From JAZDCJ01 sp036311985 (lineage in GTDB: Bacteria; Actinomycetota; Actinomycetes; Actinomycetales; Micrococcaceae): a DNA stretch of 64,000 bases. The position numbers were made by a program, and so were the translations under genes. The notes under the pieces are model-generated. The model had not been told where the DNA came from and ran no database searches. It was given only the letters and a program-made list of their open reading frames with translations. The stretch lies in NCBI RefSeq assembly GCF_036311985.1, contig NZ_JAZDCJ010000015.1. One strand, 5' to 3'. Positions 41,546-48,446 of this stretch are shown piece by piece (position 1 is the first letter of the stretch; each line of letters opens with the position of its first letter).

Positions 41546-41973
41546 GCTCGTTCCCCCCGTCCGCCGGTGAGGAAGGTGCCGCAGAGGGCACTTGCCTCAA
41601 TCATTCCTTGAGCTTGGCACTCCAAGTAGACCTCGGAAACTCCTGCGCTGGGCGCAATTTGCGCATCTTTCGCCCAGCTTCGGATGACTACACGTGCAGT
41701 ACGAAACGGGGCACCCGTCTCAACGATGCCGAGTGGGACCAACTTCCCTTCAGGCGAAGCAGGAACATAGAAGTACCAGGAATCGAGAAGCCTGGAGTGA
41801 CGCGGACCGCCGGAGATTGGTACTGTCTCACCCTTCGCCGAGACCAAGTCAATGGTTGCAACGAAATCCCGGTCTCGCACTTCCGGAACGCTCCGAATCC
41901 ATAGTGTTGCTAGTGACGTAGGACTCAATACTTCGAACTGAAACTTCGACATCGATTGTTCTTCGTCGGCCAC
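41542..41973 (-). CDS. Small unrecognised protein opening the island operon
   Basis: 143 residues from GTG 41973, which follows AGGGG by 5 nt; an ATG at 41952 (MSKFQFEVLSP) is the alternative, with a weaker site. The sequence is beta-rich (TIDLVSAKGETVPI, SWYFYVPASPEGKLVPLGIV, ARVVIRSWAKDAQIAPSAG), with no signal peptide or membrane segment, suggesting a beta-sandwich, possibly carbohydrate-binding. No family recognised. First gene of the six-gene island unit; the 240 nt upstream presumably carry its promoter. Confidence 0.55.
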   Translation of the reverse strand: MADEEQSMSKFQFEVLSPTSLATLWIRSVPEVRDRDFVATIDLVSAKGETVPISGGPRHSRLLDSWYFYVPASPEGKLVPLGIVETGAPFRTARVVIRSWAKDAQIAPSAGVSEVYLECQAQGMIEASALCGTFLTGGRGERA

Positions 41974-42220
41974 GTCATCCCCTGAATCGAATCGTCCAGT
42001 TTTCCAGAAAAGAACACTATCGGAGACGACTCGAGAGGGCCAATACCGCCCCTTGCGCGACCGATACTCAGAGTGCGTTCGTTGCAACGTTCGCCTGCCT
42101 GAGACACAGGTGCATGACGCACTTGGGCCGTCGCTCGCTTCGCACGCTCTCGCAACAACTCAGCAAGAGAAGAACAATAGCCGAACCAGCAGTTGCCGAG
42201 AGGTAATCGGCGACGAACGG
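41974..42220. other. Intergenic gap between island operon and tRNA genes
   Basis: About 250 bases of mixed composition without a convincing coding frame. It should contain the promoter of the island operon (minus strand), but I see no clear -35/-10 pair. No repeat, att-like copy of the tRNA 3' end or RNA gene was found. Confidence 0.5.
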
Positions 42221-42252
42221 AAGGGCCCCGGAGCCTGAACTCCGGGACCCTT
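42221..42252 (-). terminator. Hairpin after tRNA-Glu
   Basis: Two 13-nt arms (42221-42233 and 42240-42252) pair with one mismatch around CCTGAA, 7 nt beyond the 3' end of the tRNA-Glu gene on the minus strand. A rho-independent-like terminator of the tRNA cluster is the simplest reading, although only a short pyrimidine stretch follows. Confidence 0.6.
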
Positions 42253-42258
42253 CAGATG

Positions 42259-42331
42259 TGACCCCAGCGGGATTCGAACCCGCGTTACCGCCGTGAGAGG
42301 GCGGCGTACTAGGCCGCTATACGATGGGGCC
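42259..42331 (-). tRNA. tRNA-Glu (CTC), copy 1
   Basis: 73-nt cloverleaf read on the minus strand. The acceptor stem is GGCCCCA/TGGGGTC with one G-U pair; the anticodon loop CTCTCAC is closed by CCGCC/GGCGG, giving anticodon CTC for Glu GAG codons; the T-arm contains GGTTCGAATCC. Discriminator A; only CA of a CCA end is encoded next. Identical to the copy 50 nt upstream. Confidence 0.95.
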
Positions 42332-42381
42332 CTAGCACCGCAGCCGTCGATGAACTGACGTTCACCTGATGGCTGCGACCG

Positions 42382-42454
42382 TGACCCCAGCGGGATTCGA
42401 ACCCGCGTTACCGCCGTGAGAGGGCGGCGTACTAGGCCGCTATACGATGGGGCC
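42382..42454 (-). tRNA. tRNA-Glu (CTC), copy 2
   Basis: Base-for-base the same 73 nt as the copy at 42259-42331, with anticodon CTC. The flanks and the 50-nt spacer differ from the surroundings of the other copy, so this is a genuine tandem duplication in the sequence. The spacer contains CGCAGCC (42339-42345) and GGCTGCG (42371-42377), which can pair and may guide processing. Confidence 0.95.
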
Positions 42455-42516
42455 GGACGCTACTGCCTCGGGTCTCCCCTCGGCAGGATGGAGGTCCCGC
42501 TTGCGCGGAACCTTCG

Positions 42517-42588
42517 CTGGGATACCAGGACTCGAACCTAGAATGACGGTACCAGAAACCGTAGTGTTGCCAATTACACCATATCCCA
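42517..42588 (-). tRNA. tRNA-Gln (CTG)
   Basis: 72-nt cloverleaf on the minus strand with acceptor TGGGATA/TATCCCA, anticodon loop TTCTGGT (anticodon CTG, Gln CAG codons) between ACGGT and ACCGT, and T-arm GGTTCGAGTCC. Discriminator G. It begins the cluster Gln-Glu-Glu downstream of gltX, the usual actinobacterial arrangement. Confidence 0.95.
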
Positions 42589-42691
42589 ATGGACCTCGGC
42601 CTCCAGAGCCTCCCTCGCGGGACTTTCTAGCGCCTCAGCACGAGTAAATACTCTACCGGAGACCTTTCCGAAATCCAAAACCGGACGCGGC

Positions 42692-42713
42692 GGCGCGGCC
42701 TGTGAGCCGCGCC
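42692..42713 (-). terminator. Terminator hairpin after gltX
   Basis: GGCGCGGC and GCCGCGCC form a perfect 8-bp GC stem with a 6-nt loop, 13 nt past the gltX stop; on the minus strand GGTTTTGG follows about 10 nt later. Likely transcription terminator. Confidence 0.6.
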
Positions 42714-42726
42714 ACCCTCCGGCCGG

Positions 42727-44241
42727 CTAGAGGCTCTTGATGTCCTCGGCGAAGCGGCGCACGCGCTCAAGCGAGGACTCACGGCCCAGGATCACCATGG
42801 ACTCAAAGAGCGGCGGCGAGATCCGCTTGCCCGAAACCGCCGTGCGGACCGGGCCGAACGCCAGGCGCGGCTTGAGCCCCAGACCCTCTATCAGCGCCTC
42901 GCGCAGCGCCGCCTCGATGGACTCCTTGCTCCACTCCCCCAGGCCTCCGAGCGCGGACTCCGCCGCGGCCAGGACCTCGTCCGTGTTGCCCGGCAGGCCC
43001 TTGAGCGCGTCCTGCGCGACGACGATCTCCTCGTCGGCACGGAAGAGGAACTCGAGCATCTCCGGCGCCTCGCCGAGCAGCGTGATGCGCTCCTGCACGA
43101 GCGGCGCCGCCTCCTCGAGCACCTCGCGCTCGCGCGCCGTCAGCTCGTCACCCACGAGGCCGGCGTGGCGCAGGTAGGGCACGAGCCGCTCCCGGAAGTC
43201 GCCCGCCTCCAGCCGGCGCACGTGCGTGCCGTTGATGGCCTCGGCCTTCTTCAGGTCGAACCGGGCCGGGTTGGACAGGACGTCGGCGACGTCGAAGGCC
43301 TCGACGAGCTGCGCGCGGTCGAACACGTCCTCGTCGGCGCTCAGCGACCAGCCGAGCAGCGCCAGGTAGTTCAGCAGCCCCTCGGGGATGAAGCCGCGCT
43401 CCCGGTGCAGGAAGAGGCTCGACTCCGGGTCGCGCTTGGAGAGCTTCTTGTTGCCCTGCCCCATGACGTAGGGCAGGTGGCCGAAGAGCGGCATGTCCTG
43501 CGCGACGCCGACGTCGACGAGCGCGCGGTAGAGCGCGATCTGCCGGGGCGTGGAGGAGAGCAGGTCCTCGCCGCGCAGCACGTGCGTGATGCCCATGAGC
43601 GCATCGTCGACCGGGTTCACGAGGGTGTAGAGCGGCTTGCCGTTGGCCCGCACGACGACGAAGTCCGGCACCGAGCCGGCCTTGAACGTGATCTCGCCGC
43701 GGACCAGGTCCGTGAACGTGATGTCCTCGTCGGGCATCCGCACGCGCAGCACCGGCTCGCGGCCCTCGGCACGGAACGCCGCGATCTCCTCGGCGCTCAG
43801 CGAGCGGTCGTGGTTGTCGTAGCCGAGCTTCGGGTCGCGGCCGGCGGCGAGGTGGCGGGCCTCCACCTCCTCGGGGGTCGAGAACGACTCGTAGAGGTGC
43901 CCCGCGGCGCGCAGCTTCTCGATCACCCCGGCGTAGATCTCCGAGCGCTGCGACTGCCGGTACGGCTCGTGCGGGCCGCCGACGTTGACGCCCTCGTCCC
44001 AGTCGATGCCGAGCCAGTCGAGGGCCTCGAGCAGCTGCTGGTAGCTCTCCTCGCTGTCGCGCTGGGCGTCGGTGTCCTCGATGCGGAAGATCATCTTGCC
44101 ACCCGTGTGCCGGGCGAAGGCCCAGTTGAACAGGGCCGTGCGGATGAGCCCGACGTGCGGGGTCCCGGTCGGGGACGGGCAGAAGCGGACGCGGACGGGC
44201 GTCTCGGCGGTGACGGTGGGAAGGGAATTAGGCGCAGTCAT
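42727..44241 (-). CDS. gltX: Glutamyl-tRNA synthetase
   Basis: Charges tRNA-Glu, two genes for which lie just downstream. 504 residues from ATG 44241. Class I signatures: RFCPSPTGTPHVGLIRTALF (HIGH-type, here HVGL) and KKLSKRDPESS (KMSKS-type, KLSKR). Other blocks are FRIEDTDAQRDSEESYQQLL and THVLRGEDLLSSTPRQIALY. No GlnRS is seen, so it may also mis-charge tRNA-Gln for amidation by GatCAB, as is general in actinobacteria (inference). TAGACT 10 nt upstream and no ribosome-binding site suggest a leaderless or very short leader. Divergent from the beta-solenoid gene. Confidence 0.97.
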   Translation of the reverse strand: MTAPNSLPTVTAETPVRVRFCPSPTGTPHVGLIRTALFNWAFARHTGGKMIFRIEDTDAQRDSEESYQQLLEALDWLGIDWDEGVNVGGPHEPYRQSQRSEIYAGVIEKLRAAGHLYESFSTPEEVEARHLAAGRDPKLGYDNHDRSLSAEEIAAFRAEGREPVLRVRMPDEDITFTDLVRGEITFKAGSVPDFVVVRANGKPLYTLVNPVDDALMGITHVLRGEDLLSSTPRQIALYRALVDVGVAQDMPLFGHLPYVMGQGNKKLSKRDPESSLFLHRERGFIPEGLLNYLALLGWSLSADEDVFDRAQLVEAFDVADVLSNPARFDLKKAEAINGTHVRRLEAGDFRERLVPYLRHAGLVGDELTAREREVLEEAAPLVQERITLLGEAPEMLEFLFRADEEIVVAQDALKGLPGNTDEVLAAAESALGGLGEWSKESIEAALREALIEGLGLKPRLAFGPVRTAVSGKRISPPLFESMVILGRESSLERVRRFAEDIKSL

Positions 44242-44273
44242 GATGCAAGCGAGTCTAGCCGCCGGGCGCGGCA

Positions 44274-44302
44274 CATGAGAAAGCTCTCACGGCCCTCTCA
44301 TG
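44274..44302. promoter_or_regulatory. Inverted and direct repeats in the gltX/secreted-protein gap
   Basis: CATGAGA (44274-44280) and TCTCATG (44296-44302) form an inverted repeat with a 15-nt spacer. Within it CTCTCA occurs twice (44284 and 44295), starts 11 bp apart, one helical turn. Such spaced direct hexamers are typical of response-regulator sites. It lies upstream of the secreted protein (start 44369). Regulator unknown. Confidence 0.4.
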
Positions 44303-44368
44303 CCCCGTTCACGCGGCCGGCGTTGGATCGGAGATGTCACCGCGAGCACCGAAAAAGGGATCAAGACC

Positions 44369-45049
44369 ATGAAGAAGCAACTCACCACCCTCGCGCTCGC
44401 CGCGGGGCTCGCCGCGGGCGGCCTTCTCGCCGCCACCCCGGCCCAGGCCGCCGACCGGACCTGCCGCGGGACCATCGCCAACACGACCGTGTCCGGCAAC
44501 GTCGTCGTCCCCGCCGGCGCGACGTGCAAGCTGAGCCGGGTCGTCGTCCGCGGCGACGTCAAGGTCGGCCGCGACTCCTCCCTCGGAACGTACTACGGCA
44601 CGGTCCAGGGCAATATCCAGGGGACGACGGCGCCGCGCACCGTCCTCGTCTCCCGCACCCACGTCAAGGGCGACGTCCAGGCCAAGCAGGCCGGCTCCGT
44701 GCAGGTCCTCAACGCGCGCGTCTGGGGCAACGTCCAGGCCGAGCGCACCTCGGGCGCCACGCGCGTGCTCAATACGCGGATCGGCGGCGACCTGCAGACC
44801 AAGTACCAGGCCCTGCGGGCCGAGGGCAACGGCGTCAACGGGAACATCCAGCACGAGGAGGGCAAGACGGGCTGGATCGTGCGCAACTCCGTGCGCGGCG
44901 ACGTCCAGGTCTTCAAGAACCGGGGCCAACAGCGGATCAGCTACAACACCGTCCGCGGGAACCTGCAGTGCAAGGAGAACAGCCCCCGGCCCGTCGGCGG
45001 CCAGAACAAGGTCTCCGGCAGCAAGGAGGACCAGTGCCGGACGCTCTAG
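44369..45049 (+). CDS. Secreted beta-solenoid-like repeat protein
   Basis: 226 residues. A clear Sec signal peptide (KK start, hydrophobic to about residue 22, ATPAQA-A cleavage) precedes a mature protein built from about seven copies of a 22-26 residue unit centred on V.G(D/N)(V/I/L)(Q/K): for example VSGNVVV, VRGDVKV, VQGNIQG, VKGDVQA, VWGNVQA, IGGDLQT, VNGNIQH, VRGDVQV, VRGNLQC. This spacing suggests a right-handed parallel beta-helix. Cysteines at both ends (TCRGT, ATCKL, QCKEN, QCRTL) could form capping disulphides. No catalytic residues are recognised; adhesin-like or surface structural role possible. GGGA precedes the start. Confidence 0.75.
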   Translation: MKKQLTTLALAAGLAAGGLLAATPAQAADRTCRGTIANTTVSGNVVVPAGATCKLSRVVVRGDVKVGRDSSLGTYYGTVQGNIQGTTAPRTVLVSRTHVKGDVQAKQAGSVQVLNARVWGNVQAERTSGATRVLNTRIGGDLQTKYQALRAEGNGVNGNIQHEEGKTGWIVRNSVRGDVQVFKNRGQQRISYNTVRGNLQCKENSPRPVGGQNKVSGSKEDQCRTL

Positions 45050-45324
45050 CGTTCGGTCCGTCCGCCCGATCGCGCCCGTAACCCGGCGGTGATCCGCCTG
45101 ACCAGGAGCACCACGGCCAGGGAGATCGCCGCCGCGAGCAGCACGCCCGTCGCCCAGTCCGGCCCGCCCAGATGGTGGTTGATCCGCGCCCCGACGCCCA
45201 GGCCAACGGCCAGGAACCAGAGCCGCGTCAACCGCTTCTGCCAGGCGGGCCGGGCCGCGCGCTGCTTGTAGACCTCCGTCATCGCGCCGCTGAACACGCG
45301 GCCGACGCGTCGCTGACCGTACAC
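45046..45324 (-). CDS. Small membrane protein, unknown
   Basis: 92 residues from GTG 45324, 1 nt after the stop of the FAH-family gene (TGACGTG), so translational coupling is likely; an ATG at 45282 would give 78 residues. Neither has a ribosome-binding site. Two hydrophobic stretches (LTRLWFLAVGLGVGARI and WATGVLLAAAISLAVVLLV) surround a short NHHLGGPD loop, with basic ends. No family recognised. Its 3' end overlaps the secreted repeat gene by 4 nt in convergent orientation. Confidence 0.6.
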   Translation of the reverse strand: MYGQRRVGRVFSGAMTEVYKQRAARPAWQKRLTRLWFLAVGLGVGARINHHLGGPDWATGVLLAAAISLAVVLLVRRITAGLRARSGGRTER

Positions 45325-45325
45325 G

Positions 45326-46087
45326 TCAGCGCCGGAAGGTGTTCGACAGCGTGCCGATGCCCTCGACCTCGGCCTCGAAGCGCTGCCCCTCCTCGATGAG
45401 TCCGACGCCGGCCGGCGTCCCCGTAAGGATGACGTCGCCGGGCAGCAGGGTGAAGGCCTGCGAGGCGTAGGCGACGAGGTCGGCCACGCTCCAGATCAGC
45501 TGGGCCGTGCTGCCGGACTGCACGACCTCGCCATCGAGGCGGCCCGTGATGGCGGCATCGTCGACGTCGAGCTCCGTCTCGATCCACGGGCCCAAGGGGC
45601 AGGAGCCGTCCCAGCCCTTGGCGCGTGCCCACTGCCCGTCCGTGCGCTGGGCGTCGCGGGCGGTGAGGTCGTTGGCGACGGTGTAGCCGAAGACGACGTC
45701 CGAGGCCTTCTCGGCCGGGACGTCCTTGCAGATCCGCCCGATGACGACGGCGAGCTCGGCCTCGTAGGAGACCTCTTCCGAGAACGCGGGCAGCGTCACG
45801 GGGTCACCGGGTCCGACGATCGAGGTGTTCGGCTTGAGGAACATGAGCGGCGAGGCCGGGACCTCGTTGCCGAGCTCCCGGGCGTGGTCGGCGTACGTGC
45901 GGCCGAAGCACACGACCTTCGAGCGGGGGATTATGGGCGCGAGCAGGCGGACGTCCTCGAGGGCGTGCCGCTGCCCCGTGGGCTGGACACCCTGGAAGAA
46001 GGGATCGCCCGCGATGACGGCGACCTCGTCGCCCTCCACGAGTCCGTACTGGGGATCAGAGTCGATGACGAAACGTGCAATGCGCAT
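45326..46087 (-). CDS. Fumarylacetoacetate hydrolase family protein
   Basis: 253 residues. FAH/HpcE fold: VVCFGRTYADHARELG, LMFLKPNTSIVGPGDPVTLP, EVSYEAELAVVIGRIC (metal-ligating Glu residues), FGYTVANDLTARDAQ and DVILTGTPAGVGLIEEGQRF. Such enzymes cleave or decarboxylate acylpyruvates and 2-hydroxyhepta-dienedioates; some are oxaloacetate decarboxylases or tautomerases. The substrate cannot be named here. The gene is a constant neighbour of gltX in actinobacteria. It lies 3 nt downstream of galE on the same strand. Confidence 0.93.
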   Translation of the reverse strand: MRIARFVIDSDPQYGLVEGDEVAVIAGDPFFQGVQPTGQRHALEDVRLLAPIIPRSKVVCFGRTYADHARELGNEVPASPLMFLKPNTSIVGPGDPVTLPAFSEEVSYEAELAVVIGRICKDVPAEKASDVVFGYTVANDLTARDAQRTDGQWARAKGWDGSCPLGPWIETELDVDDAAITGRLDGEVVQSGSTAQLIWSVADLVAYASQAFTLLPGDVILTGTPAGVGLIEEGQRFEAEVEGIGTLSNTFRR

Positions 46088-46090
46088 GGA

Positions 46091-47221
46091 CTACACCCTA
46101 TCGGCGTCCGCGGACCCGGCCCCAGCCGGGCGTTCCGCGCCGTCCCCTGGCCTGGCCTCGGCGTCTTCCTCCTCCGCAGGATTCCCGCCGTGCGGGCCGT
46201 CGGGGCCGGCGTCGGCGTACCCGAAGGGGTTGGCGGACTGCCAGCGCCAGACGTCCTTGACCATGTCCTCGAGCCCGCGCTCGGCCTTCCAGCCGAGCTC
46301 CTCGCGCGCGAGGGCGGGGTCCGCGTAGCTCGCCGCGATGTCCCCGTCGCGGCGCGGGGCGATCGAGTACGGCAGCTCCCGGTCCGCGGCCCGCGAGAAG
46401 GCGCCGAGGACGTCGAGCACCGAGGATCCGTTCCCCGTGCCCAGGTTCCACACCCGCAGCCCGCCGTGCTCGGCCAGGTACTCGAGCGCGGCCAAGTGGC
46501 CCGCGGCGAGGTCGACGACGTGGATGTAGTCCCGCACGCCCGTCCCGTCCGGCGTCGGGTAGTCGTCGCCGAAGACCTTCAGCTCGTCGCGCCGGCCGAC
46601 GGCCACCTGCGCGATGAACGGGACGAGGTTGTTCGGCACGCCCTGCGGGTCCTCCCCGATGCGTCCGGATTCGTGCGCGCCGACCGGGTTGAAGTAGCGC
46701 AGCTTCGCGATCGACCAGCGCGCATCGGCTGCGGCGAGGTCGTCGAGCATGAACTCGATGTGGAGCTTGGTGCGCCCGTACGGGTTGGTCGCCGATAGCG
46801 CGTTGTCCTCCCGCATCGGAAGCCGCTCCGGATCGCCGTAGACCGTGGCCGAGGAGCTGAACACGAAGGTGCGCACGTCGTGGCGGTCCATGGCCTCGAG
46901 CAGGTTCAGCGTCCCCGCGACGTTGTTGCGGTAGTAGCGCAGCGGCTGGGCCGCGGACTCCCCCACGGCCTTCAGGCCGCCGAAGTGGATGACCGCCGAG
47001 GGCCGCACCCCGGCCAGGACGGCGTCCACGGCCGGCCCGTCGACGAGGTCCGCGACGTGCAGCCGGGCCTCGCTTCCCGCGAGCACGGCGACGCGGCGCA
47101 GCGCCTCCGGCGAGGAGTTCGAGAGGTTGTCCAGGACGTGGACCTCGTGGCCGGCCTCGAGGAGCTGCAGGACCGTGTGGGAACCGATGTATCCGGCGCC
47201 GCCGGTGACGAGAATTCGCAT
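46091..47221 (-). CDS. galE: UDP-glucose 4-epimerase
   Basis: Interconverts UDP-glucose and UDP-galactose using bound NAD; with GalU it supplies galactose for surface glycans. 376 residues. Extended SDR motifs are ILVTGGAGYIGSHTVLQLLE (NAD), VIHFGGLKAVGES, FVFSSSATVYGDP (Ser) and NPYGRTKLHIE (catalytic YxxxK), then LRYFNPVGAHESGRIGEDP and DGTGVRDYIHVVDLA. The enzyme ends near residue 330; a further 45-residue Gly/Glu/Asp/Pro-rich tail is unusual and probably disordered. Terminator of ilvE lies immediately upstream. Confidence 0.96.
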   Translation of the reverse strand: MRILVTGGAGYIGSHTVLQLLEAGHEVHVLDNLSNSSPEALRRVAVLAGSEARLHVADLVDGPAVDAVLAGVRPSAVIHFGGLKAVGESAAQPLRYYRNNVAGTLNLLEAMDRHDVRTFVFSSSATVYGDPERLPMREDNALSATNPYGRTKLHIEFMLDDLAAADARWSIAKLRYFNPVGAHESGRIGEDPQGVPNNLVPFIAQVAVGRRDELKVFGDDYPTPDGTGVRDYIHVVDLAAGHLAALEYLAEHGGLRVWNLGTGNGSSVLDVLGAFSRAADRELPYSIAPRRDGDIAASYADPALAREELGWKAERGLEDMVKDVWRWQSANPFGYADAGPDGPHGGNPAEEEDAEARPGDGAERPAGAGSADADRV

Positions 47222-47238
47222 GGGGCCAGTGTATGAGA

Positions 47239-47270
47239 AAGGGGAGCCGGCCCGGCGGCCGGCTCCCCTT
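47239..47270 (-). terminator. Terminator of ilvE
   Basis: A perfect 13-bp stem (47239-47251 with 47258-47270) and 6-nt loop lie 24 nt beyond the ilvE stop, followed on the minus strand by TTTCTCAT. A textbook rho-independent terminator, separating ilvE from galE. Confidence 0.85.
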
Positions 47271-47293
47271 CCCCGTCGTCGTATGACCCGGTG

Positions 47294-48382
47294 CTACGCG
47301 AGGCGCGTGAGCCAGCCGTGGGTGTCCTCGACCGTGCCGGTCTGGATGCCCAGGAGCTGCTCGCGGATCGCCATGGCGACCGAGTCCGGCCCGGGCGCCG
47401 GGGAGGTGATCGATCCGTCGGCGGTCTTGAGCTCGCCGATCGGCGTGATGACGGCGGCCGTGCCGCACGCAAAGACCTCGGCCAGGGTGCCGTCCTCGAC
47501 GGAGCGGCGCCACTCCTCGAGGGTGATCTTGCGCTCCTCGACCGTCAGCCCGCGGTCCTGGGCGAGCTGGAGCACGGACGAGCGGGTGACACCGTGCAGG
47601 ATGGTCCCGTTGAGCGCCGGGGTGACGATCCGGCCGTCCGTGAAGACGAAGAACACGTTCATGCCGCCGAGCTCCTCGACGGCGTCGTCGTTGAACGGGT
47701 CGAGGAACAGGACCTGCTTGCAGCCGTTCGCCTCGGCCTCGAGCTGCGCGGCGAGGGAGGCGGCGTAGTTGCCGCCGCACTTGGCCTCGCCCGTGCCGCC
47801 GCGGCCGGCCCGCGCGTAGTTGGTGGAGAGCCAGATCGAGACGGGCTTGAGCTCCCCGCCGAAGTAGTTGCCCGCCGGGGAGGCGATGACCCGGTAGGAG
47901 ACCTCATGGGCCGGGCGGACGCCGAGGAACGCCTCCGTGGCGATCATGAACGGGCGCAGGTAGAGGGCCTCGCCGTCGCCCGAGGGGACCCACTCGCGGT
48001 CCACGGAGACGAGCTGGCGCAGGGACTCGACGAAGGCCTCGGGCGGCAGCTGCGGCAGGGCCAGGCGCTCGGCGGACTTGTTGAAGCGCGCCGCGTTGGC
48101 CTCCGGGCGGAACGTCCAGACGCTGCCGTCGGCGTGGCGGTAGGCCTTGAGGCCCTCGAAGATCTCCTGGCCGTAGTGCAGCACGGACGCGGCCGGATCC
48201 ATCGCGATGGGCCCGTAGGGCTCGATGCGGGCGTCGTGCCACTGGCCCTGGCCGTCCTTGAGCGTCCAGTCGATGACGGCGGTGTGGTCCGTGAAGTGGT
48301 CGCCGAAGCCCGGGTTGGCCAGGATGGCGGCGCGGTCTTCGGCGCTCGTGGGGGTGGTGGAGAGCTGTTGTGAGAATTCCAT
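47294..48382 (-). CDS. ilvE: Branched-chain amino acid aminotransferase
   Basis: Last step of leucine, isoleucine and valine synthesis; PLP fold type IV. 362 residues from ATG 48382 (GAGGAAG upstream). Motifs are SVLHYGQEIFEGLKAYRHAD, RPEANAARFNKSAERL, LYLRPFMIATEAFLGV, and GEAKCGGNYAASLAAQ holding the catalytic lysine; ELGGMNVFFVF and FACGTAAVITPIG bind PLP phosphate and substrate. It joins leuB, leuC and leuD in making this window rich in leucine genes, although each is in its own transcription unit. Confidence 0.97.
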   Translation of the reverse strand: MEFSQQLSTTPTSAEDRAAILANPGFGDHFTDHTAVIDWTLKDGQGQWHDARIEPYGPIAMDPAASVLHYGQEIFEGLKAYRHADGSVWTFRPEANAARFNKSAERLALPQLPPEAFVESLRQLVSVDREWVPSGDGEALYLRPFMIATEAFLGVRPAHEVSYRVIASPAGNYFGGELKPVSIWLSTNYARAGRGGTGEAKCGGNYAASLAAQLEAEANGCKQVLFLDPFNDDAVEELGGMNVFFVFTDGRIVTPALNGTILHGVTRSSVLQLAQDRGLTVEERKITLEEWRRSVEDGTLAEVFACGTAAVITPIGELKTADGSITSPAPGPDSVAMAIREQLLGIQTGTVEDTHGWLTRLA

Positions 48383-48446
48383 GTGCCGGCGCACTTCCTC
48401 TACGACTGGGAGCCCTTCCGGGCTGCGTTAATGACCGTTAACCAGC

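Larger units (their letters stand above)
35480..42258. other. Lower-GC glycan-modification island
   Basis: Between the GTPase pair and the tRNA-Glu genes, base composition shifts visibly toward A/T (many AAG/GAA/TCG codons, TTC/ACT in third positions) while both flanks are strongly GC-biased. All six genes lie on the minus strand, mostly with overlapping stop-start junctions, and four are recognisable as transferases acting on sugars. No integrase, transposase or flanking direct repeat was found. The right edge is at a tandem tRNA-Glu pair, a common insertion target, so horizontal acquisition is likely but the mechanism is not shown. Confidence 0.7.

Noticed and set aside
42259..42454. Assembly artefact explaining two identical tRNA-Glu genes
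   Set aside because: The spacer and both flanks are distinct, which a simple collapsed or duplicated read would not give.
35480..42600. A mobile element with integrase and att sites at the tRNA-Glu
   Set aside because: No integrase, transposase or phage gene is present and no copy of the tRNA 3' end was found near 35.4 kb. Only the composition shift and position support transfer.
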